The position numbers were made by a program, and so were the translations under genes. Of a stretch of 43,227 bases of DNA, positions 16,670 through 24,142 are shown piece by piece (the stretch's first letter is position 1; every line of letters starts with the position of its first letter). A model generated the notes under the pieces. That model was not told the DNA's origin. It worked only from the letters and a program-made list of their open reading frames with translations, and searched no databases. The DNA lies in the NCBI GenBank assembly GCA_029865835.1, contig JARXAL010000053.1:1-43227 (forward strand). Reading direction: 5' to 3'. This stretch comes from Verrucomicrobiaceae bacterium. Lineage in GTDB: Bacteria; Verrucomicrobiota; Verrucomicrobiia; Verrucomicrobiales; Verrucomicrobiaceae.

Positions 16670-17214
16670 TGTCGAAGAAGCCGTCCCCTGCATTCAACCT
16701 AAAAATGGAAATGGCCGAGGGCGAATCTGCCGCCGTCATTGGCCCCACAAGGCATCCCGCTTCTCGGGTGGCATCACCTTATCGATGCAACCGCTGCGAA
16801 CCGGGAAGCCTTGTGGAACCAAGCACGACGCCATCTTCATCCCTTTCCATTCCCGTTTCTAGGTTCAAGCGGATCCGAGCCGAAGTGATCCGGCTGGTGG
16901 GGTTGGTGCTGGAGGGGAAGTTCACGACGTATGGGTCAATCGCGGTACACATGAATGTGATGGCGCGGCATGTGGCGTTTGTGATGAGTCGATTGACGGA
17001 GGAGGAAGCGGAGAGGTTGCCGTGGCATCGGGTGGTGGGTGCGGACGCGAGGATTAGTCCGAAGATGGATGTGGAATTGGCGCGGGTGCAGAGGGAGCGG
17101 CTGGAGAAGGAAGGGATGAAGGTGAATGAGAAGGGCTTCATTTTGGATGATGAGGCGCATTTTCACTCGGTGGGTGTGCGGAGGGAGATTCGGTGGAGCG
17201 AGGGTGAGGATTGA
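16669..17214 (+). CDS. Alkyltransferase-like (ATL) protein with Trp in place of the acceptor Cys
   Basis: The domain from ~residue 66 is an MGMT-like DNA-binding domain: KFTTYGSIA (Tyr88), MARHVAF with Arg100 at the finger position, and LPWHRVVG, where Trp119 replaces the alkyl-accepting Cys. PWHR is the hallmark of ATL proteins (E. coli YbaZ, S. pombe Atl1), which bind O6-alkylguanine without repairing it and hand the lesion to nucleotide excision repair. Residues 1-64 form an unusual extension with CNRC and a Ser/Pro-rich stretch. The DNA coding it (16669-16862) is C-rich, unlike all its surroundings. In-frame GTGs at 16768 and 16813 are alternative starts. It is coupled to ogt. Confidence 0.88.
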   Translation: MSKKPSPAFNLKMEMAEGESAAVIGPTRHPASRVASPYRCNRCEPGSLVEPSTTPSSSLSIPVSRFKRIRAEVIRLVGLVLEGKFTTYGSIAVHMNVMARHVAFVMSRLTEEEAERLPWHRVVGADARISPKMDVELARVQRERLEKEGMKVNEKGFILDDEAHFHSVGVRREIRWSEGED

Positions 17215-17265
17215 AAGGGGGAGATTGGGATTTGAAGGGAAGAGAGATGTGGGGCAGGCTGGGAG

Positions 17266-18600
17266 ATGAAGAAGGGTGACATTGGGCATGGGCCGGCGGT
17301 GGCGCTGGTGGTGGCGAACATGATTGGGACGGGGGTTTTTACTTCGCTGGGGTATCAGTTGGAGGCGCTGCCTTCGGCGTTTCCGATTTTGGTGTTGTGG
17401 GCGGTGGGCGGGGTGCTTTCGTTTTGCGGGGCGTTGTGTTATGCGGAGCTGGTTTCGATGTGGCCCAGGTCGGGTGGGGAGTATCATTTGCTGCGGGAGG
17501 CATATCATCCGCTGGCGGGCTTTTTGGCGGGTTGGGTGTCGCTGGTGGCGGGATTTGCGGCGCCGATCGCGTTGGCGGCGATGGCGTTTGGGCGTTATTT
17601 GGCGAAGCTGGGAGTGCCGGTGGAGCCGATCTGGCTGGCGGGTGGAGCGGTGGTGTTGGTGACGTTGATCATGCTGGGATCGACATCGGCGGTGGGGCGT
17701 TTTTTGGGAGGGCTGACGATTTTGAAGGTGACGTTGATTGTGGCGTTCATGGTGGGGGCGATGATGCCTGCGGGAGGAGGTGAGGTGGTCGCGAGTGTGT
17801 CATTGATGCCAAAGGCGGGGGATTGGGATTTGATCTTGAGCGGGGGGTTTGCGACGTCGCTGGTGTATGTGATGTATGCTTACACGGGGTGGAATGGGGC
17901 GGCGTATGTGGCGGGGGAATTGCGGGATCCGCAGAGGACGGTGCCGCTGGCTTTGCTGGGGGGGACGGCTTTGGTGATGGTGCTGTATGTGGGGTTGAAT
18001 GCGGCGTTTTTGGTGAGGGCGCCCTGGGAGATGTTGCGGAGTGAACCGGAGGTGGCGCTGGCTGCGGCGAAGGCGATTTTCGGGGAGCGTGGGGGGGCGT
18101 GGATGGGTGGGTTGATTGCGTTTGGGTTGCTGTCGATGCTGACGGGTTTGACTTGGGCGGGATCGAGGGTGCATCAGCGGTTGGGGCAGGATTTGATGCG
18201 GCTGGGATTTCTGGCGAAAGTGAACCGGCATGGGGCACCTGTGGGTGCGGTTTTGCTGCAAGGTGGGTTGGCTTTGCTGCTGCTTTTTTCGGGCACGTTC
18301 GATGCGGTTTTGAACTACGTGGAGGCGCTGCTGCTGGTGTCATCGCTGCTGGCGGTGGTGGCGGTGATTTGGCTGAGGTGGCGGCGGCCGGAGGTGGCGA
18401 GGCCGTTCAAGGTGCCGCTGTATCCGGTGCCGCCTTTGTTGTTTGCGGCGGCGACGAGTTACATGCTGATTTATCTGGTTCAGCGGCGTCCGCAGGAGCT
18501 GATGTGGGGGGCGGTGACGTTGCTAGCGGGGTGGTTGATCTATGTCATGGTCCGGGCTGGCGAGCCGGATGGGGCCTCTGACGAGGGTGGCGGGAAGTGA
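17266..18600 (+). CDS. APC-superfamily amino acid permease
   Basis: The 444-residue integral membrane protein has about 12 hydrophobic segments. The first helix carries the substrate-binding VVANMIGTGVFTSLG motif of APC transporters, and helix 3 is preceded by CYAELVSMWPRSGGEY, a strongly conserved APC block. A YTGWNGAAYVAGEL motif on helix 6 and KVPLYPVPP before the last helices also fit. It probably imports or exchanges amino acids; the substrate cannot be told. The last 78 bases overlap the convergent DUF3253 gene. It lies 51 bases after the ATL gene on the same strand. Confidence 0.93.
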   Translation: MKKGDIGHGPAVALVVANMIGTGVFTSLGYQLEALPSAFPILVLWAVGGVLSFCGALCYAELVSMWPRSGGEYHLLREAYHPLAGFLAGWVSLVAGFAAPIALAAMAFGRYLAKLGVPVEPIWLAGGAVVLVTLIMLGSTSAVGRFLGGLTILKVTLIVAFMVGAMMPAGGGEVVASVSLMPKAGDWDLILSGGFATSLVYVMYAYTGWNGAAYVAGELRDPQRTVPLALLGGTALVMVLYVGLNAAFLVRAPWEMLRSEPEVALAAAKAIFGERGGAWMGGLIAFGLLSMLTGLTWAGSRVHQRLGQDLMRLGFLAKVNRHGAPVGAVLLQGGLALLLLFSGTFDAVLNYVEALLLVSSLLAVVAVIWLRWRRPEVARPFKVPLYPVPPLLFAAATSYMLIYLVQRRPQELMWGAVTLLAGWLIYVMVRAGEPDGASDEGGGK

Positions 18601-18801
18601 GATGGGTTGCCCGCGCTGGAGGATTTTGAGCCGCTGCTTTTGGCTGAGTTGCTGGGCGATGCGGCGGATTTCGGGCATGAGGGGGCGCCAGTCGGTGGGG
18701 GCGAGGGAGCGGGCGACTTCGGAGGGGCAGAGGGACTTATTTGGGCCGCGTTGTTTGACGAGGCTGAGGATGCGTTCAGCGATGGCGTCATCGGGAACCA
18801 T
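18523..18801 (-). CDS. DUF3253 domain protein
   Basis: The 92-residue protein matches DUF3253, small proteins with a winged-helix-like pattern: AERILSLVKQRG, then LCPSEVARSLAPTDWRPLMPEIRRIAQQL and a short wing LKILQRGQ, ending in the conserved RGPIRL. The function is unknown. It starts 6 bases after the flavin reductase gene and is the last gene of a PBP1A, flavin reductase, DUF3253 run. Its 3' 78 bases overlap the permease gene on the other strand; the conserved RGPIRL motif falls within this overlap, so both frames appear to be under constraint there. Confidence 0.85.
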   Translation of the reverse strand: MVPDDAIAERILSLVKQRGPNKSLCPSEVARSLAPTDWRPLMPEIRRIAQQLSQKQRLKILQRGQPISLPATLVRGPIRLASPDHDIDQPPR

Positions 18802-18807
18802 GGAGGA

Positions 18808-19410
18808 TTACTTGGGGCGTTTGAGTTCGAACTGGTCGTTGGTTCGGCAATACCAATTGGGGCCCTGCATGCGACCGATGGGGCGGTAGTGGGCGGGGTT
18901 AACGAGCCAGGTTTCGGGATTGAGGATGCCGTCGCGGACATGGACGCGGAGGATTTCGCCGATGATGAGGCGGTTTTCGCCGATCTCGAAGATGCCAACG
19001 TTTTTGCACTCGAGGCTGACGGGGGACTCGGCGATACGGGGCGGTTTGACGAGGGTTGAGGGCAGGGTGGTGAGGCCGGCGATGCGGGTTTCGTCCTCGC
19101 CGGGAGGGAGGGAGCTGGCGCAGAGGTTCATGGCTTCGGCGAGCGGTTCGTCGACGAGGTTGACGACAAATTCCTGGGTGAGGCGGATGTTGCGGGCGGT
19201 GTCTTTGGGGACGCCGGGGGAGCGATCGCCGGGGCAGATGCCGAGGATGGGAGGGCTATCACCGAGGAGGTTGAAGAAGCTGAAGGGGGCGGCATTGACG
19301 CGGCCATGCTCGTCCACGGTGGTGGTAAGAGCGATGGGGCGCGGGGTGACGAGACCGGAGAGGATGCGATAGGCGTCCTCCCGGTGAGGGCCTGTGAGAT
19401 CCAGTTCCAT
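18808..19410 (-). CDS. Flavin reductase family (FMN-binding split-barrel) protein
   Basis: The 200-residue protein has the flavin reductase-like split barrel: LVTPRPIALTTTVDEHGRVNAAPFSFFNLLGDSPPI at the N-terminus, where TPRPIAL and NAAPFSFF line the FMN site, then KDTARNI and EFVVNLVDE. Related proteins reduce flavins with NAD(P)H or bind FMN/haem. There is no partner monooxygenase in the window. It starts 11 bases after the PBP1A stop and ends 6 bases before the DUF3253 start, so the three are likely one transcript, although no functional link is obvious. Confidence 0.9.
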   Translation of the reverse strand: MELDLTGPHREDAYRILSGLVTPRPIALTTTVDEHGRVNAAPFSFFNLLGDSPPILGICPGDRSPGVPKDTARNIRLTQEFVVNLVDEPLAEAMNLCASSLPPGEDETRIAGLTTLPSTLVKPPRIAESPVSLECKNVGIFEIGENRLIIGEILRVHVRDGILNPETWLVNPAHYRPIGRMQGPNWYCRTNDQFELKRPK

Positions 19411-19421
19411 GGTGAGGGATG

Positions 19422-22022
19422 TTATTGAGCGCCTGACTCGGTCGGGAAGTTGGGTTTGTCGTCCTCGATGAAGATGCGAGGCGGTGGGGACAGGCGGATG
19501 GGCAGTTCCTGGGGGCCGTCTTCGAGGGATTCGACGGGTTCGGCGCGTTTGATTTCGCCGCCATCTTCGTCAACGAGCACGGCGCGGGGGAGGGGTTGGA
19601 CGGAGTTGTAGGGGTCTTGGCCGAGGATGGTGAGGCCTTGGAGACGAACGGGTTCGACGTTTTTGAAGAGGCCGGAGCCACCGGCTTCTTGACGACGTCC
19701 GCCAAGACCGATGCGGCTGAAGGCGAGGATGTCCATGTTGACGCCTTCACCGGTATGGGCGGTGCAGTAGAGGTCGAAGCGGGTGCCTGGGCGGGCGTAT
19801 TCGAAGTAGGTGGAACGGACGGATTGTTCGCGGCCGTCGTCGCGGGCGACGCGATCGAAGCAGAAGTCGGTGGCTTTCATGCCGCTTTTTTTGCAGAGTT
19901 CGACGCGTTCGACGCCTGGGGGGACGGGGATGTCGGCTGGGGGGTAGGAATCGATGGTGGTGTTGACGATGTCAGACCAGATGGGGAGGGCGATGCGGCT
20001 CGAGAAAGCGCCGTCGTAGATGGGTTTTTGTTTGTCGAAGCCGACCCAGACGCCGCAGGTGATGGCGGAGGTGTAGCCCATGAACCAGAGGTCTTTGAAG
20101 CCGTCGTAGGTGCCGGTTTTGCCAGCGACGGGGAAGTCGCCAAGGCCGAATTCGGCGCGGGCGGCTTTGCCGGTGCCACGTTCGAGGGCATCGACAAGGC
20201 AGGAGTGAGTTTGGTAGGCGGCGATGGGGTCCATGGCGGTGGAGCGGCCCTGTTTTTCGAGATCGACTTGGAAGATGACTTTGTCTTCGCCCTCGGTGAT
20301 GCGTTCGACGAGATGGAGTTTGGGGGGGCGGACACCGCCGTTGGGGAAGGTGGAGTAGGCGAGGCAGAGTTCGTCGAGTTTGACTTCGCTGGCACCGAGG
20401 AAGGTGGAGGGGTACTCTTTGAGGGGGGAATTGATCCCGGCATTTTTGGAGAGTTGCTGGATGGAGGCGAGGGCGGTGGTCCAGGGAATGGCTTTTTGGC
20501 GTTGGGCTTCGGGAAGGAGTTTGATGAGGTTGTTGCCGATCAAGTCACCCAGGCGAACGGTGGCAGCGTTCCAGGATTGCACGAGGGATTCGCGCAGGCT
20601 GATGGTGGACATGCTGTAGGTTTTGGAGTCTTCGATACCCCACTCGCCGAGGATGCCGGTGGTGGCGCCGACCATGACGCGGCGGTTGTCGATGGGGGCG
20701 TCCTCAACGAGGGTGCCGGGGAAGATATCGGGGGTGGAGAAGGCGGCGGCGTAGACGAAGGGCAGGAAGGCGGTGCCGGCGGGACGGCGGCTATGGAGGG
20801 CGCGGTTGAACTGGCCGTCGAGGAAGTCGCGACCGCCGACCATGGCGAGGATGGCGCCGGATTCATTGTCGATGACGAGGGCGGCGCCTTGGAGGTATTC
20901 GGCGGTGGGTTTGGGTTCGGTGGGTTTGATGATGCCGGCTTTGATTTTTTGGGCGTGGTCGGCGGTGAGGGCGCGATACTGGGTGAAGGTTTGATGGGGG
21001 TAGTTGGCGCGTTCTTCGACCTGGAGGAGGCGTTTGTGGACGGCTTCTTCGGCGTTTTTTTGGAGGCTTTTGTTGATGCTGGTGAAGATTTGGAAACCGC
21101 CGACGGCGGCGCGGTCTTCGCCGACTTGATCGACGATGAATTTGCGGACTTCATCGAAGATGTAGCTGAGGTGGGCGTTGGGATTTTGGGGCGCGGTGAT
21201 CATGGGCAGGCGCTTCAATTCGGCGGCCTTTTGGGAGCCGAGGTAGCCTTCGGTGACCATGCGATCGAGCACTTGGTTGCGCTCTTTGAGGGCGCGTTCG
21301 GGGTGGCGGATGGGTTGGATGTTGTTGGGGCTTTTGATGAGGCCGCAAAGGGTGGCGGCCTCGGGGATGGTGATGTCTTTGACGTCTTTGCCGAAGTAGC
21401 CTTTGCAGGCGGCCTGGATGCCGTAGAACCCGCCGCCGAAGTAGATGCGGTTGAGGTAGAGTTCGAGGATTTGGGATTTGGAGAAGTTTTCCTCGATCCG
21501 CATGGCGGTCATGGCTTCGAGGAGTTTCCGTTTGTAGTTTTTCTCGGTGAGTTTGAAGGTGTTGCGGGCGAGTTGCTGGGTGATGGTGCTGGCGCCTTGG
21601 GTGTCACGACCGGCTAGGAAATTGAGCCAGATGGCGCGTGCGATGCCCTGGTAATCGACGCCGTTGTGGCCGAAGTAGCGGGAGTCTTCCTGGGATACGA
21701 GGGCGTCGACGAGGTGCTGGGGGACTTCTTTGAACTGCACGGGGGTGCGGTTGAGCATGTAGAGCTTGGCGAGTTCTTCGCCGTTGCGATCGAAGATGAC
21801 GCTGGCGGCTTCGAGTTTGCGGAGTTCGTTGAGGTCGAAGGTTTCGGCTTTGGCTTTGAGCGGAGCGAGGGTGAGGCTGGCGACGATGAAGGCGGCGATG
21901 CCACCGACGATGAAAAGGGCGATGAGAGCGCCGAACCAGCCGCGCTTGTAGAAGGGAGGTTTGAAGCGCTGGTTGCCACGCCAGTTGCTCTTGGTTTCAA
22001 GTTCGATATGGTCCGGGAACAT
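19422..22022 (-). CDS. mrcA: Class A penicillin-binding protein (PBP1A type) with atypical transpeptidase SxxK motif
   Basis: The 866-residue protein is anchored by one N-terminal helix (~30-53). The GT51 glycosyltransferase domain (~75-250) is intact: QEDSRYFGHNGVDYQG with catalytic Glu112, then GASTITQQLARN and RKLLEAMTAMRIE. The transpeptidase domain (~375-690) keeps SWN (483-485) and KTGT (635-638), but where the acylation motif SxxK is expected (normally PGSTFKPF) it reads PAGTAFLPF: Thr417 at the Ser position and Leu420 at the Lys position. Cross-linking activity is therefore doubtful. A ~170-residue C-terminal tail includes a PPGVERVELC segment and a Cys-containing region. It would polymerise glycan strands at the inner membrane. 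The symbol follows the E. coli PBP1A name by domain type. Confidence 0.93.
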   Translation of the reverse strand: MFPDHIELETKSNWRGNQRFKPPFYKRGWFGALIALFIVGGIAAFIVASLTLAPLKAKAETFDLNELRKLEAASVIFDRNGEELAKLYMLNRTPVQFKEVPQHLVDALVSQEDSRYFGHNGVDYQGIARAIWLNFLAGRDTQGASTITQQLARNTFKLTEKNYKRKLLEAMTAMRIEENFSKSQILELYLNRIYFGGGFYGIQAACKGYFGKDVKDITIPEAATLCGLIKSPNNIQPIRHPERALKERNQVLDRMVTEGYLGSQKAAELKRLPMITAPQNPNAHLSYIFDEVRKFIVDQVGEDRAAVGGFQIFTSINKSLQKNAEEAVHKRLLQVEERANYPHQTFTQYRALTADHAQKIKAGIIKPTEPKPTAEYLQGAALVIDNESGAILAMVGGRDFLDGQFNRALHSRRPAGTAFLPFVYAAAFSTPDIFPGTLVEDAPIDNRRVMVGATTGILGEWGIEDSKTYSMSTISLRESLVQSWNAATVRLGDLIGNNLIKLLPEAQRQKAIPWTTALASIQQLSKNAGINSPLKEYPSTFLGASEVKLDELCLAYSTFPNGGVRPPKLHLVERITEGEDKVIFQVDLEKQGRSTAMDPIAAYQTHSCLVDALERGTGKAARAEFGLGDFPVAGKTGTYDGFKDLWFMGYTSAITCGVWVGFDKQKPIYDGAFSSRIALPIWSDIVNTTIDSYPPADIPVPPGVERVELCKKSGMKATDFCFDRVARDDGREQSVRSTYFEYARPGTRFDLYCTAHTGEGVNMDILAFSRIGLGGRRQEAGGSGLFKNVEPVRLQGLTILGQDPYNSVQPLPRAVLVDEDGGEIKRAEPVESLEDGPQELPIRLSPPPRIFIEDDKPNFPTESGAQ

Positions 22023-22095
22023 AACGCGATGTTTGCCGCCGTCCGAATGCCGCGTAGGACTGGAACGGCACCCAACCTAGCCCGATCTGATTCTT

Positions 22096-23241
22096 TTGCC
22101 ACCGGATTCCACATTCTTTGACTCGAACGCGCACCAAAAGCGAGGGAAGGGATGTCCGGCGTGGCTTGGGGAGCGGTTGAGAGTGGCTGGCGGGTGGTTG
22201 CCATGGTCAGAAGTGATGGAGAAGGCGCTCTATGATCAAAGTCATGGCTATTATTCGGGGAAGCCTCGGCGGATTGGAAGGACGGGTGACTTTTACACGG
22301 CGGTGAGCGTGGGGCCTTTGTATGGGAAGCTGATTGGGCAGCAGGCGGTGCGGTTGTGGGAGGCAGCGGGCAAGCCGGGGCGATGGGTTTTGGCGGAGCA
22401 GGCGGCGCATGACGGGCAATTGATGGCTGACATTTTGAGTGAGATTCAAGTGGGGTGCGGGGAGTTGGCGGCATTGCTGGAGGTGGTTTTGATTGAGCCG
22501 CAGGTGGGCTATCGAGAGGTGCAAGGTGACACGCTCCGAGATGTTTGGCGGGGGGAGGTGAAGTGGATCGATGGGGTGGGGGAATTGGAGGGGACGGATG
22601 GTTTGCTGGTTTGCAATGAGTTGTTGGATGCTTTTGCGGTGCGGCGGGTGGTGAAGGGGGAGGGGCAATGGATGGAATGTGGAGTCGCGCTTGAGGGGGA
22701 TGGAGCGTCGATTTTTTGGGAGGACAGGGCGATTCGAGATGAGGAACTGAGGGCGGAGGTGGAGCGTTTGCCGGAGGATTTGCCGGAGGGGTTTGTGACG
22801 GAGGTGCAAGTGGCGGTGAAGGGCTGGGTGGATCAGTTGGGGCGGAGTGGGTTTCAGGGGGCTGTTTGGTTAGCGGACTATGGGTTGGATGCGGAGGAAT
22901 ATTGGAGTCTGGAGCGGCCTGAGGGGACGCTGAGGCGATATTGGGAGCACCGGATGGATGACCGAGTTTTGGAGGATTTGGGGAACTCGGATTTGACGTG
23001 CCACGTGAATTTCACGGTGGTTCATGAAGCCGCGACGGCTGCGGGGTTTCGGGTGACGGCGTATGAGGACCAGGGGCGGTTTTTGACGCGGTTGGCGGCG
23101 CCTTGGCTGCGCTCGTTGGAGGGCAAGGTGCCGATGGGCGAGGTGGGGGCGTTGCTGCGGCAGTTTCAGAGTTTGACGCACCCGGGGATCATGGGGCGGT
23201 CGTTTCGGGTGATGCTGCTGGAGCGGGTGGCGGGTCTTTGA
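22096..23241 (+). CDS. MidA/NDUFAF7-like SAM-dependent methyltransferase
   Basis: The 381-residue protein matches the MidA family (COG1565), arginine methyltransferase-like proteins related to mitochondrial NDUFAF7. Supporting motifs are LYDQSHGYYSG, RTGDFYTAVSVGPLYGKLIG, EQAAHDGQLMADIL (SAM-binding loop region), VCNELLDAFAVRR, and VWLADYGLDAEEY. The usual conserved Gly of the EvGAH motif is Ala/Gln-shifted (EQAAHDG). The start is uncertain: TTG 22096 is the first in-frame option, and homology begins near WLGERLRVAG. It is divergent from PBP1A, and its 3' 53 bases overlap the convergent putative lipoprotein gene. The substrate is unknown in this organism. Confidence 0.87.
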   Translation: MPPDSTFFDSNAHQKRGKGCPAWLGERLRVAGGWLPWSEVMEKALYDQSHGYYSGKPRRIGRTGDFYTAVSVGPLYGKLIGQQAVRLWEAAGKPGRWVLAEQAAHDGQLMADILSEIQVGCGELAALLEVVLIEPQVGYREVQGDTLRDVWRGEVKWIDGVGELEGTDGLLVCNELLDAFAVRRVVKGEGQWMECGVALEGDGASIFWEDRAIRDEELRAEVERLPEDLPEGFVTEVQVAVKGWVDQLGRSGFQGAVWLADYGLDAEEYWSLERPEGTLRRYWEHRMDDRVLEDLGNSDLTCHVNFTVVHEAATAAGFRVTAYEDQGRFLTRLAAPWLRSLEGKVPMGEVGALLRQFQSLTHPGIMGRSFRVMLLERVAGL

Positions 23242-24121
23242 CGCCGAAGGATTTGCGGAAGCTTTTTTTGCTGTATTCGAGCATTTTGCTGGAGGTCTTG
23301 AGGTTGGCTTTCAGGTCGGCTTTGATTTGGGCCATGTCGTCTGCGAACTCGTTGTTGGCGGCCTTGATGTCGGCTTTGAATTGGGCATTTGCGTCGGCCA
23401 AAGAGGGTTCCTTCTTGGCTTTCGATCCAGCGGCCGAGCGAGAGTTGATGCCTGCAGCAGTGGCGGCGCGTGTTGCTGCTTTGGCGGCGGTGCGGAGGAG
23501 GGCTGCCGGGAGGGATTGATCTTTCGGTACCTTTTCGAATTCTGAAATGAGAGCGTAGTCGATTCGCGATCCGGTCTTCGCATCAAAGATGATCACCGTG
23601 AACTCACAGCCTGCGGAGCGATCCACCTTTGCGCCGAGGAGGAAGCCTTCCTGCATGAAGAGTCCACGGCGATTGGAGTAACTCGGGATGTAGGCACCTG
23701 CGGCTGCGTTGTAGTAGCCTCCGCTGGCGTTGAGGGTGCTGCCATCGAGGAGCAGGATGAGGTCGCAGTCGGTGCGAGGGGGCACTTTTGCTGGAATGGG
23801 GGAATAGGCGGCGGCCATGGCACCGGCGAAGCCTTTTTTCTGTGGAGGGAAGGGGATCTGGCGAAGCGAGAGGCCGGGGCGGAGCTGGCTTGCGATTCCG
23901 TTGACGAGGTTGAGCCCTGGGACGGAGACGACCGAGGACTCATTGGTGAAGACGGTGGTTCCGACGATGATCTTGTTGGCGCGTCCTGCGGGCATGTTGC
24001 TGGCGATGCCAACGACCTTGGCCTGGGCGACAGCGGGATTGGAAGCCGGGCTGACGGTGCAGGCCACGGGGCCAAAGGGGATCGCTGCGGCGAGCAGGTA
24101 GCGAATGCCTTTGACGGTCAT
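23189..24121 (-). CDS. Putative exported or lipid-anchored protein of unknown function
   Basis: No family was recognised. The 310-residue protein begins with a hydrophobic signal that ends in GPVAC (Cys21), which could be a divergent lipobox. The central part (~45-195) looks globular and beta-rich: NKIIVGTTVFTNESSVVSVPG, CDLILLLDG, FMQEGFLLGAKVDRS, FTVIIFDAKTGSRIDYALISE. The C-terminal ~110 residues are Ala/Lys-rich with a likely coiled coil (NAQFKADIKAANNEFADDMAQ region) and a Pro-rich tail. The middle loosely recalls outer-membrane-associated lipoproteins that assemble on surfaces, but this is only a resemblance. The 3' end overlaps the MidA-like gene by 53 bases on the opposite strand. Confidence 0.75.
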   Translation of the reverse strand: MTVKGIRYLLAAAIPFGPVACTVSPASNPAVAQAKVVGIASNMPAGRANKIIVGTTVFTNESSVVSVPGLNLVNGIASQLRPGLSLRQIPFPPQKKGFAGAMAAAYSPIPAKVPPRTDCDLILLLDGSTLNASGGYYNAAAGAYIPSYSNRRGLFMQEGFLLGAKVDRSAGCEFTVIIFDAKTGSRIDYALISEFEKVPKDQSLPAALLRTAAKAATRAATAAGINSRSAAGSKAKKEPSLADANAQFKADIKAANNEFADDMAQIKADLKANLKTSSKMLEYSKKSFRKSFGVKDPPPAPAASPETTAP

Positions 24122-24142
24122 TGGCGAATCCGGGGAAGGAAC

